Part shown: in pieces, positions 44,765-57,990 of the stretch
How the letters are laid out: each line of letters begins with the position of its first letter
How positions within the stretch are numbered: the stretch's first letter is position 1
Origin: Isoperla grammatica
Taxonomy: Eukaryota > Arthropoda > Insecta > Plecoptera > Perlodidae
Length of the DNA stretch: 64,000 nucleotides
Assembly: GCA_945910005.1 (NCBI GenBank)
Contig: OX246738.1
Span: 19,973,458-20,037,457 of the forward strand
Direction: 5' to 3'
Notes under the pieces: model-generated
Databases searched by the model: none
What the model was told of the DNA's origin: nothing
Seen by the model: the letters and a program-made list of their open reading frames with translations, nothing else
Made by a program: the position numbers and the translations under genes

Positions 44765-44865
44765 AAAGGCTTCACGGCCGGATTGGCTACTTGAAGATGC
44801 CTATAGAGGGTTTGGCGAAACGTCGTGGTGAGACTTGTCTACACATGCTAACTTACCAACCAGGG
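44765..44865. other. GAAGATGCC...GGCGAAACGTCG block
   Basis: TTGAAGATGCC (about 44791) and GGCGAAACGTCG (about 44812) are spaced as in a short stem (GCC/GGC) followed by GAAAC. This resembles the catalytic core arrangement of hammerhead ribozymes and a motif that I associate with retroelement termini. The essential CUGANGA box is imperfect (TTGAAGA, with C replaced by T), and no stem I or III pairing was convincing. It is an unexplained, low-confidence block. Confidence 0.2.
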
Positions 44866-45834
44866 GAAACACCCAAAAAGCCTATTTAGTATTTACACAA
44901 TACTATAATTGTTATTTTAAACTGAGGTACGCTTAGAACTCCTTGCAGTTAAATGTACCAGTTTTAGAAACACTGTTTTGTTCAAACGCCCACGCATATG
45001 ATCGGATACAAAATGTTACATCATTATCTCATATCATCAGTGATGCAAAGAACCGCAATGCTATTATCATTGCAACTGGAGTAATCGTAAATATTTATGT
45101 TGGAATTCCACCCAAAAACTTCAGTAAATTACAACATATCTCCTACAGGTGATAATTGTAGGATAGTTAAAGTGAATTATCACCTACTATTAGTACATAA
45201 ACCATGATCAAAATTTTGTAAGAAATAGAGTGCCATCTTTTCCTATTTTCATATAGGTTTAAACTATAAATTGATCTATATTAATTGTTGGCTTTAAACA
45301 TAGAACTTGGAATGTCTGTTATTTTTTTGACATTGTATTCTATTTATTCAAAGATTAATTGCATTCATTAATATAGCTTAGGTATATGATTAACTGTTGA
45401 ATATACTTCCTGTAGCATTATAAAACGATGTATATTGTTGTACTGTAAATTGTAAACAAAACGAATGAACTGTAATTGGGCATTCTTATTTAGTTATTAT
45501 TTAAATAATTATAGAGGTATGTGACATCAAAGTAATCAGTGCCTCTGTTTGAGAACGAAAGCTTCGTAACTAGTGTCGGGGCTTAGCGTTATAATGTTAT
45601 AGCGTTATAGCCTTATAGCTGTTAACGCATATAGCAAAATGCTTCTTGAGAACTGAAAGCTTGTTTATCTGTGACATTAATTAAAGTCGCTAGTTCAAAT
45701 AACCTCCCCTTCCGGAGGCCATGTCGTCATCAATATTTCTAAGGGGCCCGGTCTTTGAGCATAAAACGCACTGAGAGTAAAGAGGTGCCACACCAGTGAT
45801 AATTTATCTACCGTTTTACGTTGCCCAATTTATT

Positions 45835-45949
45835 CTAGTCGGATAGTACAAACTCGCCATGCGTATGCGCGATGAAAGCCTATCTTATAGGTGCGCTGTA
45901 ATGTTGCACTATCTCGCGCATGTGTGGTGAAAGTGTACTATCGGACTAG
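45835..45949. mobile_element. 115-bp foldback element
   Basis: CTAGTCGGATAGTACA (from 45835) and its approximate reverse complement TGTACTATCGGACTAG (ending 45949) form the ends. CATGCGTATGCGCGA and TCGCGCATGTGTGG continue the pairing inside. Arms are about 37 bp with a few mismatches. It is too short to code, so it is a MITE-like relic or a structured element. Confidence 0.7.
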
Positions 45950-48900
45950 CGCACGTTGAGCGGCACAATGCAGTAGAGAGATGGCCGGTGGTGTATGGTT
46001 CTACCCATTTATGGGACTGTAAACTGTATACAAAACTACTCGAGACTACGGTCTTACTTCTTTAAGAAGTGTTTTGTCTACATAGACATTGACCTTGCTA
46101 GACTGAAAATTATCGGACAACACCGACGTGCTAGCGTAGAAGTAATTTCTAAGAAAAAATAATATATAAATCTCACCTTTCTTCAACATTCATTAAATTT
46201 CAACAGATGATTAAAACTTTTAAGCCATTACATTTTGGACTGTAATGTCTAGTCGAAATGAAATGTACGTATACCGGCGAGTCGGAGCCGAGATCCATAT
46301 TTATGTCGGTTATCTTGAAGTTAAAACAATACTGTCTGCTCGAGTATGGAAACAGATGGACGTTGAAACGATTGTCCTGACGTGCCATCAGTTACTTCCC
46401 CTGTGAACAATGTGAACGAACCCCCCCCCCCTCTCCCCTTCGCCACCCCCTCCCTCCTGTCAAGGCTCGTTCAATAAGCGGTTCATCTTATGCCGGGCGA
46501 TGGACATATGGGATTAAAAGAGATGATGCCTAGTTTGATCTATCACGATATTAATAGAGAAAATATTGAGTGAGCCATCATAGCAGAGAACAGATTACTG
46601 ATGGAAGATATTCTCAAGAACACGCCAAACATTTATAAAACAATGTTGTGCTTACATATATAGATCATAAGAGCACAGATGAGCACATTATGTGAAGCAG
46701 AGCGTAATATCGTTTGATTGATTATGTTTAACATTAGGTAGATATGTGGTTTCACGTCAGCCTGACTTAATGAGGAAATATCTACGTATTATAACGCATA
46801 GGATTCTTTGAGTTTTACAAAATCCATGAAAATAAAATAAAATAAACCCTACAAATTAGGGATGTATACACTGTGAGTAGTGTCATTAAATCTTATGAAG
46901 CAACACAAACATCACAGTTCAACGTTTTAAATGCTAAATTATATTCGCTTCATCCATTCTTATTCTAATAAAACAACAGATTAAAAAATAATTATGTTTA
47001 TATGTTTTGAAACTGTGTTTTAATAGAGAAAAAATGTTTTCGGTTGATTTCCGTAATATTTCCGGCTACTGGGAAAACTTCCTTATCGACTCTCTTAGAA
47101 TAAATAAGGGAGGAAGTGCTTTATGAGAAAGTCAATACTTATTTGCATTCAAGATAATTATGCAGCTCCGAAGTTATAAGTGCGCGTCAAAACTTTTTTC
47201 ACTATATCAAGGGTCGGTGGTATATTGAATCGTCCCCCCCCCCCCCCTCGCTCCCGCGCTATCACCATTTTTGAGTCATGAACAGGGTGGTAATTAGTAG
47301 GTTACTTTATTTAACTTGTTGGTTAGTCTTTTTTTTCATAAAGGATTAAATCGTATAGAATGAAAGGTTTGAATATCTTAAAGCGTCTATATCTACTTGT
47401 GGATGAGTACTTATTCAAAACATACCGTTATGACGATAGAATATTATTGTTAATGCACGAATCACTTTTAATGAGTCATAAAGAATTGGATTATAAATCA
47501 AGAAAGTATTTTAAGTGGCAAGAAATGAATTCCAGAAGTTTTGAAATTGTGTCTTGATGGTGATTTCTCATAAAATATTTAATTGCATTGAAATATATTT
47601 CTCTCTTAGCTATTCTCCTATAGTGTTAAAGTTTCTTTTGGACGTTTGTATACAATGTTAGCAAAGTTTTGTGCTTAAACTCGCTCAAGTGGCAATGATG
47701 AACTTCTTTGTACTTCATCTTGTATGCTTTCCCTGCTACGGTTTCTACACCTCTGCATATTTACTTCACTCAGCCTCGAACGAAGAAGGGTGGAATTTCT
47801 CCCGAATAGAAGCTGAATCCAGCTGAAGTTAGGTGCACGAAATTACGTCAAGAAGGGAATTAGCGTTGACATTTTAGAGCACGACTCCTGGTGTTATTGT
47901 AGCTATTCACAACAACTAAGTATAAGAGCGTGCATCATTCACGTGTTTGGTATATTAATGAGTTTTTAGGTATGCCGTCTTCAATGTACTTTGTGTTCAC
48001 ATTCGTGTTTCAAGTGAGCAAATATGTAGTGAAAATAATGATAAAAAGCAACGTGTGAACCTAATATTGAACCATGACTAAAGATGATACAAGAATGCTC
48101 TGGAGACATTGTAGGTAAAACCCTTTTCTCTAAAAGAAGTATTATATTATAATAGAGTCACTTATTTACGCTTGTGAATTCTTCAATTGATTGGTATGTT
48201 ACGGCGGGGGTTTACTAGGATAGATTATAACTAGAACAGCAAAATGTCACAATGCTAGAACTAAAACTGTTATGATGCAATACATCAGAAGAAAATTTAA
48301 TGCAGAAATGTATTAATGCGTCAACGTCACCATAACTTATTGTTTGTTAAACCCGTAGCTATTCTACGAATTTAATATATTTAGTATCACAAGTTTTTTG
48401 TGACTCAATCTTCTTCGTCGATTGTTTTACTATTGAAACTCAAATTATCAAATCTGGCAAAACTCAGATAAAATCCATGCATTGTAATAGTAATATTTTA
48501 CCCTTGGGTAATTAGCACTTCATGGTTACTTGCTATTTTCCACATTGAAAAGTCATTTTAAACAATTTGTCTGGTGATCGAAAGGTCGATTATGAATACG
48601 GACCATAGCAACACACTCAAATGCATCAAATCAAATATCAAATGTAAATGCACATATGTACATTGCTTACTTTTTCATTTTACCATAAGCAAATAAATGT
48701 ATCGAATTATGAATTGGACTGATCAGAATTATAATCCTTAAACTTTTCCAAAAGCTACATATTTTATGTATTTCTGTGTAAATTGTGGGATAAATTTTAA
48801 GTGACTGCTATACCAAAACGATCAGGTAAAAATTTCTTCCATTTGCGATCCTGGGCTAACAAAATACTATCATTTGTGCATATCGAAATACATATCAAAG

Positions 48901-49167
48901 TCAACAACAAAATCACATAAATAATAAAAGTAAAATATGGCTATTTAGTGTGGTTGGCTGTGATTGGTGGAGGGGCCGAGTATATTGAGTTGTTCAGCAA
49001 TCTTCACTTATCCTCTAGACAACCCTTGTTTAAAATATAAATTGTGCAGATAATAGATGAAAGAGATATACTATTGATTATTTTAATGCAAATCTATTCT
49101 AATTAATATTTCATCAACTGTAATATTTGTTCCTACTTCAAAGGAATATTCAATGCAGTCGGGTACA

Positions 49168-49205
49168 AAACTATACTATACTATACTATACTACTATACT
49201 AACTA
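49168..49205. repeat. (ACTAT)n microsatellite
   Basis: Five to six ACTAT units with one interruption (ACT ACTATACT). Confidence 0.85.
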
Positions 49206-50817
49206 TATCGGGTATTAACTTTACGCGCGTGCAATGTTCATGTTTAGAATTTACTCTATTGCGGTAGTTCAATGTATTATTACTTAAATGTGGGGGTGCA
49301 CTTCATCGTTCGAGTGATCGGTTTTATGATTATTTCATGTGATATTTTCATATTTGTATTTGGAAATAAAATCACGGAAAAGCATAGTACACTGTTCGTG
49401 ATATGAGCTTTCCTAGCATAATTAAACCATGTTTATCTTCCAAATTGAAGATCGTTTAAACCTGAAGTATTCGTAATTAGTGTTCATGAAGGGTATATTA
49501 AAGAGAAACGAATTTCACAAATTTGCATTCGTTCAAGATGCCACTTAGCATCAAGTTTCATAACTACCCCTGGTTTAATATTTCAAACACTACAGATAAT
49601 CATCAGAAATAAAAAAAAAAAAAACGGTCTGTTTTCAAAAAAGCATAACATTTTAATAACATATCATGTTTTGCGATTTAAACCCATCAGTTTCATTAGC
49701 AATTTATTAATAGTTTTACACTTTATAAATCATTTGCAGTTATGCAAATCGCTGCTTATTGTGAACAGTTGGTGGAATGGTGGATGTTCTTAGGTACTGC
49801 GTGGCTCAGCTTATCAGTTATTCTGAGTTTTAGATTCACTATCGTGCCTAAGTAACGTTCGGTTTCCTCAACTGTAAGGGTTGTATCAAGGGTTTGGAAT
49901 TATGTTAGCACTGTGATTATTAAAATTCTGAGTTTTCATGATTTAATTTAATGAAAATTAGGAAAGAAAAATAAAGCATATTTAAAAACCAACATTTTGG
50001 GGCTTTGCTGACCTTTTCACGGTTATATTTTGTTTAAGATTAACGTGTAAATTTTTGTGTATACCTTGACTATTATCTCTTTTGCTTGTTAAGATTTTGA
50101 TGTTGAAATTTTGATATAATTCATCTGAAGACTGGGAAAACTCAATAATTTATTATTTTCGATAATGGTTTTGCTTTCAATAATTTGTATTAATTATTAG
50201 TTAATTAATACGCTGTATCTCTACAACTTTAGATTTAACGTTAATCTTTGAAGTTTCTGATTTTCAGAAACGTCAATGAGTTGAATCATTAAGGCATAAC
50301 AGTGTAAAGGTGAGGAAGTTTCTGTTATGTATCTTCATGTACAATTTTCCGCCTTTGTAAGTTTGCTCGTTAGTGCTTTCAATTAAATCGCGCTTGATGT
50401 TTGCGATAATATACGATGAAGTATTTTAATTTCTTTACCGGGGAACCTAACTACGTCTCAATTCGCTGAATGAAATCTGTTACCAAGGAGTTTCGTATCT
50501 TCTTGCTTTGGTATTATATTCCTAATCACATCATTATTATTTTCTTTGTATCTTCTACGTAGTTTGTGGTACATACCTGTGTGAAGAGGCAAAGTTCAAG
50601 TTACCTCGTTTAATATTCAATGTTTTATTTTTGTGTCAAACTTGAGACGATGCAAACTGTCTGAAAACTTTGAGCACAAATAAGTTGTCTGTGCTTTGAG
50701 AAATATCTCGTTATAGAACATAACCATGTTCTTTCTACATCCATACCCACAACACTTCAACATCATGTTATCTTAACAGCGCGATATTCGGGTCAGTTTT
50801 AGCAATCAGTAAAATTA

Positions 50818-51592
50818 TTAAGCGAGCGAAGCGAGCGTTTCCACTTGACTCTTATGGCACTTCGTTCTGTTTTTTTGTTTGTTTGTTTGTTTGTTTGTTT
50901 GTTTTTTTTTGTTTTTTTTTTTTTGTTTTTATGTCCGTCGATAGCGGTCGAACGGAAAGTCAGATCAACTTGAAATTTGGACCATCCACAAGCCTCGATG
51001 TGGATTGAAGGTGTATAGTTTTGAGGCAAAATCGTTCGAAAAGTTACAAAGTTACACCATAGTTACTGCAAAATATTTTTCTGAAACAAAATGGCGGCAA
51101 AATGTGAGATAGCCAGATTTTTCACAGATTTTTCCAGGCACGAATATGTTAATGTAATGCCGATCTGATAAATATTGGCAAAGTTACACAAAAGTTACTC
51201 GAAAATATATTTTTGAAACACAGTTACGGCAAAATGTGAGGTGGCTATCTGATAGTAAATTTTTGTCCGGTTACGAATATACTAATGTAAACGCGATCCG
51301 ATACGTATAAGAGGCAGAAATGACATTTCTATTGCTGTCAATAACTGTTAGTAACGGTGGCGGACCGTGTTGAAAACATGACCACGAACATTCTTAGCAA
51401 CGCACATTGCACTGCATACAACAATGTCGGGAAGTATAATAGCTATGGAAATTAGAAAAATTTTTGCAATGCGCATTCTTGAATTGTTGTTAATTGTTGT
51501 TTGTATTAGCATTGAAATCTTTTTGCCAGAAAGTTCGTAGATATTGACGCGCTCGCTTATCAACGCGTCAAACAGAGCGTTTTCCTAGTTAA
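50818..51592. mobile_element. TTAA-flanked repeat of about 775 bp, copy 2
   Basis: Near-identical partner of 16147-16912, in the same orientation. Differences are mostly substitutions plus a longer GTTT/T-rich run (about 50870-50930). It is bounded by TTAA at 50818-50821 and 51589-51592, and similarity ends there. In the 213-bp block holding the minus-strand 71-codon frame (51348-51563), I counted about 12 substitutions giving about 10 amino acid changes, so that frame is not evolving as a protein gene. Confidence 0.75.
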
Positions 51593-51687
51593 TTCTTTAA
51601 TTGGATTCAAAATAACAACCTAATATTAGAAACATTGTTAATCCGAGTTTTAGCACTTTCTTACGAAGCTGAATGTTGGTAAACCTT

Positions 51688-51944
51688 GGTTTACACTCTT
51701 TCTTAAGACTTAAGTGTTCGAGGTTTTATTTTCCTAAATGTTTTACTTAGGATCGCTACCATTGGCCGGGTTTATAAAACATCGCCTTTCATTGGCTGGG
51801 ATAAGAATTTTAGGTATAAGAGCTAACGTTGCTATGGCTTCCTTAAATCTTAAAACTTAGGAAGTGTGTGAAAGATTATGCTTTTCGTTTGATTTGATTT
51901 TGTTGTAAACCTTACATCCTAAGTCTTAAATAAGTGTGTAAACC
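51688..51944. mobile_element. Inverted-repeat element, AT-rich
   Basis: GGTTTACACTCTTTCTTAAGACTTA (from 51688) matches the reverse complement of TAAGTCTTAAATAAGTGTGTAAACC (51920-51944) with four mismatches. The interior holds further complementary words (TTAGGA and TCCTAA). No coding sequence. Confidence 0.65.
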
Positions 51945-51949
51945 GAGCT

Positions 51950-54640
51950 TTAGTAACTACTTTTTCATTACTATGTAGCGTTTTCAAGATATTACTAAAT
52001 AACGGTTTTGATAGTTAGACAACCCTTTAATGTGTTATATGGAACATAGTATATACGGACTGGCAACCCTTTAGAGCAGGTGTCTTAGCTAGCCGCGGTC
52101 CGTTGCTTGTATTCACCCACGTCACAAACCCTGGGGCGCGCGTCAAAACAAGCCATTGTACAAGCAGTAGCTATTGTGCTCGCTGTACAATGCCACTAGC
52201 CATAGATGCCACGCATTGAGGTGTAGCTGGTTTTGTGGCGTCTACTTGTAAATAAATCATATCTTGTTTGAGATTCTATTATGTACTTTAAGGTCGACGA
52301 AAGAGGAACTTAGATTTCCATAAAACCGATTGTTGTAACTAGTAGAACAATAACACATGCACACTGCATCAGCAAAGAATATTACAAAACGCGCATTCAG
52401 CAACTGTATACATTTTTTGTTTGTAGTTTTCGGAGACTTCCTTACGTTCGAGTTTACTATACTAAAGTAGAGCTTGTGTGGAGAACCTTAAGGTACATAA
52501 GTACTCTACCTTGTACTATACTTAGTGGAAGTGTCATTTTTATGGATATTCCGGTTAAAAAGCTCTGGCTTCTGTCACCATAAGAGATAATATTAGGGAA
52601 TAAATTGAAGGAGAAGCTTAACCTTAACACACACTGAGGGTAAGCCGTGATTATCTCTTGGTCAACACAAGTTTCAACTTAAACGCTCACCAGCTCGAAA
52701 CGACCTAACTAGGACTCGGCACATTGTAGGTGGTAGTATCAAAATTGAATGTTAATATTTATAATCCGTTCATAACGTGTTGATTAAATTTGACAATAAC
52801 CATACCACATTAAACTAGAGAAATATAAATTTGCATATTTCTCGTAAGTTAGAAAATATCAATATCCACGTAAAAGTTGGGGGATACCAATACAAAATAC
52901 AAAACGAACCGTGAAACTGGTATAAATATTTTAATATTGATTGACACGAACATCTTTTGAATCAAAGTTATTTGAAACATATATTTAATCCTCAAATATA
53001 TGCGCTTATATAACACACGTTTTAAAGTGCCGGCGAGCCATCGGTCCATGTTGTCAAACGAACTCCCTCTCCCCCCCCCCCCCCCCCCCCCCCCTCCTCC
53101 ACCAAACCCACTCGCGCAACTTCTCCGTCGCGATGAACTTATATTAGTACTGGAAAAGTTTGTTCGGCCGAGGTAGGCTAATCATAATATCGACGCGTCT
53201 CCGAACACATCGTTATACGACAGCAACGGCCCATCAACAAACATTTTCAACGCATCAGACAGATATCTGAAAAGTGATATCTTATTAAATACTAAGTTGA
53301 TGCTTCTGAAATTCTACTTATGATTTTTTAACAGTAAATAAATTTAATCGGTCTTCAATTATCAGATACCTTAAAGTAATTTGCATTGATTAATAAAAAA
53401 TCCTTGTTTAGCAATATTATGAATCTCTACATTAAGTTATACTTCAGAGAAAAAGTTCGAAGAATGGTGATACGGTAACCCACGTTCCTTTGATAACAAA
53501 TTAAACATGATGAAATCAATACGTTATGTAATAGGGAAATATGTTCACGTTTTCCCTGCGAAGCACATTTAACCAATAGTACAAGCATGCTCAATGTACT
53601 CTTTTAGCGCAGTTGCCAGTTTCGTGGGGTTGATGAAAATGGGGTCACATAACAACCCAGTTTGACTCCAACTCTGCCAAAAATATTGTCGAACTAGATC
53701 GATCAAGGTCAACTTGATCTCCGCCTAGCGGAGGCCCGTCAAATTCCAAAGTCTGGTCGTCGCAAGGTATCCAAAATCACCGTTTTGTATGCCGCTACAA
53801 AAACAGCAATAATTATTAAATATACGTTCTAGGTCAGCAAAAATAATACTGAAAAAACGTAAATAAAATGTTATTGGGATTTTGGCTTTTTAGGCTGTTA
53901 GCATTAAGACAGTCACTTCGTTTGTTATTCTTAGTGTTTTTTCTATTCGAAGGACAGTCGTGTGATTTTTAACGATATAGAACGGACAGCAACCACTTGT
54001 CTTGGAAATCCGATAGGTGGAGATCAAGTTTACATAGTTATCGATGGTATTAATTTTGGTAAAAGCAATGTTTTTTTAAGTATGAAGATGAATGAGTACG
54101 GTGTCTTTGCTTGGTATGTAATTCAGACAACGCTCTTAAGAATACAACGAATAACCACACTCAACTGAACAGAAAGTTCAACTGTTTTAGGATTCAAGGC
54201 GAGTTTAACTTCGCAAATTTATGCCCCATGAAACAATAACCAGGACAAGTTATTGCACCACTCTAAAGAAATTGCACGATGCAATAAAGGGGAAGATGTG
54301 AAAACGCTGTCCGAAGGGGTTGGTAAGGTATCATGGAAATGTTGGATTGTGCTGTGCAACTTTGAATCTTCAACTATGCACTTATTTTATTACATACCTG
54401 ACCCGTTTTAGTTTTTGTTCCAAGAACAGTAGATTCGTTTTGTCATGATTTAGAAACAGTTAATAAATTATTCACGGTTAATGATTCGATCGACATTTTT
54501 AACGTGTTAGTGATACGACAAACAAATATTTCAGTGATGTAGTTCAAAGGTTCATTTAATTATACCTGGGAATAATGTTGTAAGAAGCTTCGTTTATGAT
54601 TTCACAAAATAGGCTCTTCTATTCTTTATTCTGTGTTTTT
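51950..54640. other. AT-rich stretch with a C24 tract, no gene
   Basis: It contains a C24 tract (53071-53094) and short palindromes near 53697-53735 (GATCGATC, TCAAGGTCAACTTGA, CTCCGCCTAGCGGAG). A GC-richer patch at 52090-52240 has no frame or structure that I can interpret. Confidence 0.4.
53071..53094 (+). repeat. C24 homopolymer
   Basis: An uninterrupted C24 flanked by CTCCCTCT and TCCTCC. It is among the longest of the window's C tracts. Confidence 0.9.
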
Positions 54641-54651
54641 CTATTTTATAG

Positions 54652-54799
54652 GCTAGAAAAACGAGCAACAATAAGTACTCAAGTTAAACTCATAAACAAA
54701 AGTACGATAAACAGAATGTGCTCACGATACAAACATGTAAAAGCGTTTATGTCTTGCGCTGACGTTTTAGAAACAAGGTTACGAGGTATTAGAAAATAA
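54652..54799 (+). CDS. Candidate terminal exon, unknown basic peptide
   Basis: A strong acceptor-like signal, CTGTGTTTTTCTATTTTATAG (AG at 54650-54651), precedes an open frame of about 49 codons ending at TAA 54797-54799. The peptide is basic (LEKRATISTQVKLINKS, then MCSRYKHVKAF) with no recognised domain. Sequence downstream is AT-rich with several AATAAT-like words. In an AT-rich genome a pyrimidine tract plus AG can arise by chance, so confidence is low. Confidence 0.22.
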
Positions 54800-54901
54800 A
54801 CATATGGTTTTACCATCTTCATGAACCTAGTTTATGATCATAATTATAATCTTAAATAATTATACTTTCTCATAGAAAGAATAGTTTTATGTTTAATGTG
54901 T

Positions 54902-55056
54902 ATATATCATTATTGAAGTGTTTTAAGTTCAGTATAATCTAACTGAAAGAATAAAAGAAAAAACTAATTTCAAGTATACCGTATACTTGAAATAAGTTGT
55001 CCTATTATGCTTCCAGTTAGATCATACTGAGCTTAAACACTTTAATAATGACATAT
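54902..55056. mobile_element. 155-bp palindromic MITE
   Basis: The left arm (54902-54946, ATATATCATTATTGAAGTG...) and the right arm (55012-55056) are inverted copies with few mismatches. The centre holds a perfect short palindrome, TTTCAAGTATAC and GTATACTTGAAA, separated by one C (54968-54992). The whole unit can fold into one long hairpin. No TIR-flanking duplication was confirmed. Confidence 0.75.
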
Positions 55057-55232
55057 TAATTATTTGCTGACAATGCTCTAAATTTAAACACGATAATTTT
55101 TAACAACACTAACAGTGTAAATGAAATGAAGATAATACTTACAGCAATAATACATAAAAAGCCGAAAGAGAAGGCCTAATTAACAAACACACCTAACAAG
55201 CAGGGATACCCACTTTTGTAGTTCTGATCAAA

Positions 55233-55445
<213 letters not shown>

Positions 55446-55470
55446 GTTTTTTTCCTATTCCACCTTTAAA

Positions 55471-55753
55471 GTGTTGTGACTTTTTATTTGCAACACTCAA
55501 AATAAACCAGTTTCACTTCAATATGATTTTACCTTTAACACAGTATTAATTTCCATCAAAATCCAGTAAAAACCCCAACCAGACGTTGTATAAACAAACA
55601 ACCACACCAGCGTGTTGTGACTTTTTATTTTGCAACACTCAAAATAAACCAGTATCACTTCAATATGATTTTACCTTTAACACAGTATTAATTACCATCA
55701 AAATCCAGTAAAAACCCCAACCAAACGTTGTATAAACAAACAACCACACCAGC
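55471..55753. repeat. 141-bp tandem duplication, near-identical
   Basis: GTGTTGTGACTTTTTATTT starts at 55471 and again at 55612. Both copies run through CAACACTCAAAATAAACCAG and end at AACCACACCAGC. They differ at only a few positions plus one extra T, so the duplication is recent. Confidence 0.93.
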
Positions 55754-57104
55754 GTAGCGCTTGTCTCTAGTCTCGCTAAGTTCGAACAAGAGACAATACG
55801 CTCTGTAAGCAAGACGCTTGCGGTGTATGGGAGTCTCCAGCTTACGACCACAGCAGCAACCCTCTCTTGTAAGCTCGCACTTAGAGGGTAGGTAATGTCA
55901 AGTGACGTTAGACCCAGACCTGCGTATCACATGTAGATGTCTATGTTCATCATCTCACTGCCTGCGACAAGAACTGAGGAAACTAAGGGGGGGGGGGGGA
56001 GTATTACCACGAGGTTGTTTCGGAAGACAGACGAAGTAAATAAAGCGACAATGAGATTTTATTCGAACCGTTGGGATACGTAGTGTGTTTTGATTTCATC
56101 GAGGAGACGTTAATTTAAATATTATTGTGTTGTATTTAATATTAATTTGTAACTTTTAAAGAATAATGTATATTTTTACCGACATTCCTTGCAACATGAA
56201 CTTTCAGATTGTATTCCCCCTTCCCCCCAAGTATGTATTCTGCGGGTGTTCGGTTGGTCCAAATTCAAGGTCAAATTTAATATTGTTTTTAATTGTATCA
56301 TTACGTTGGTCACTTCCCTTTTTTTATAATACATAATTAACAATTTAAACATAGCAGTATACTGTATTACATAGAAATTATTGTCGTGTTTATTTCAGAT
56401 ACACAAAATAATGGTATTTTAGAAAAATCGTAAGAAAAGTTATAAAATTAATGGTTAATCATATTCCTTTTTTCACGTTGGTTTGCAGTGTGTTTGACAA
56501 CAAAACAAAATCCATATGTTTCTATCTTAGAAAAGAAAATGTTTTGGCTCGTGGCAATAAAAATACGTTAGCACCGAGTTTTCCGATTGTGGCTGCGATT
56601 CCTTTAGTAATGCGTGACCGCCAAGAAATAGAGCCGCATTCGCTGGGTTGTTCGGTGCTGAAATATGCATGCGGCTCTTCATCAAGGGGTAACCTCATTT
56701 CATGTATATTTAATTTAAGTTAGCGGAATCTCTGAACTTCGCGGATGACATTTCAGCCCAGATAAGAAACTTTAGTTGGCATTCAATAAAAGATTTCATA
56801 ACCTGAAGCAAAGAAAATTGAAGTTTCGGATCAATTTGAAGAGAAGTCAACATCAAATTACTCTGTTATGTTTCCTATTTTTAGATGCATGTTTTATATG
56901 TTAGTTTGGCATTGTTATGAAAAACTCGTGATACATAAGTAATAGTAACTAGGCAATCGATAACATATATTTGTATCCACAAAAAAATAAAATACAATAC
57001 GTTTAATATCCATATTAGATATTGTATTTTATTTATGTATATTATCCTGGCCAAGTCAATCATAAAATAGCTGTATTATGATAAATACCGAAGGGACAAA
57101 GTAA

Positions 57105-57133
57105 TCAATATATATATATATATATATATTGAT
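57105..57133. repeat. (TA)n palindrome
   Basis: An AT dinucleotide run closed by ATCAA on the left and TTGAT on the right, so the whole block is a perfect inverted repeat. Confidence 0.85.
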
Positions 57134-57458
57134 TGAGAACATTCTTAATTCTTAAAACACATTTATATAGGCTAATTATACCTCTGTCTGTTGGACTTGC
57201 CAAACCACAGTGCATGCACGCACATTCCTTCAGATATTTGGATTTCGAGTAGCATCCCTCAGATATAATAAAAAATGAAAATATCGTGCGATTTTTATAC
57301 CGAGACTATCTCCCTCCTTCTCGATAGAAATGTAATTAATAATTATTGAGAATACACATTATCTATGGATGGTAGTGGTATATTATGTATATTTCCACTA
57401 ATATCGCAAACAAGCAATTCGGTCTTCACATGACCTCCCGGGTTCCGTTAATGTACAA

Positions 57459-57482
57459 CCCCCCCCCCCCCCCCCCCCCCCC
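57459..57482 (+). repeat. C24 homopolymer
   Basis: C24 followed within 12 bases by GGCGGGGGG, so C- and G-tracts face each other across a short spacer. Confidence 0.9.
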
Positions 57483-57944
57483 ATCCTCCTGTGGCGGGGG
57501 GCAAATGTTAACGTTTAAAGCCCCAGGCGAGCAGGTCACTTGCATCAACCACCCGAACATACAATCAAATTTGTGTCTGCTTTGTAATTGATCACTGCCT
57601 GCTGGGCCAGATGAATCGTATTGGTGAACCGAGATATATATAGATATACAGGCACTGTCAATACGATGCTTTGTATTAATAGTATTGCTAAACGAGGGTG
57701 AATTAATTGGATAATATCTCCTCATTTGAAAATGTAATTCCCTTAATTAGGGAACGTATATAAAATACCTATGCAAAAATCGTGTTTATGTAAGGAATTC
57801 TGAAATGTATACCGATATTTAATGGATTAAACTTAATAATTGTTGTAAGGTATTTTTCAGGTGAATTCAAAAATTTGAACTGGTTTTGAAATATCCATGG
57901 TTACAACTTTTTCTCTCATTTATCAGCAACGTTTAATTGATAAC

Positions 57945-57990
57945 CTGTGGCTTGTCCATCAGTTCAACTAATTTGTTTTATTGTTGTCGA
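57945..57990 (-). repeat. Fragment related to the 5883-6189 foldback element
   Basis: CTTGTCCATCAGTTCAACTAATTTGTT... matches the start of the right arm at 6128 (TTTGTCCATCAGTTCAATTCATTTGTT...) and continues to ATTGTTGTC. The second arm was not found nearby, so this is a partial copy. Confidence 0.5.

Larger units (their letters stand above)
44881..50810. other. AT-rich stretch, no gene assigned
   Basis: Frames at 44943-45152 and 47360-47557 (65 codons, Leu/Lys/Tyr-rich) have no recognised family. C tracts at 46421-46431 and 47234-47247 and an ACTAT-type microsatellite (about 49168-49205) are the only simple repeats of note, apart from the foldback unit at 45835. Confidence 0.4.
55754..57940. 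other. AT-rich stretch with G/C tracts, no gene
   Basis: It contains a G13 run (55987-55999), a 90-codon frame at 56451-56723 without recognised domain, a long (TA)n palindrome (57105-57133), a possible half copy of the 22938-23315 element (about 57190-57330), and a C24 tract (57459-57482) followed by GGCGGGGGG. Confidence 0.4.
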
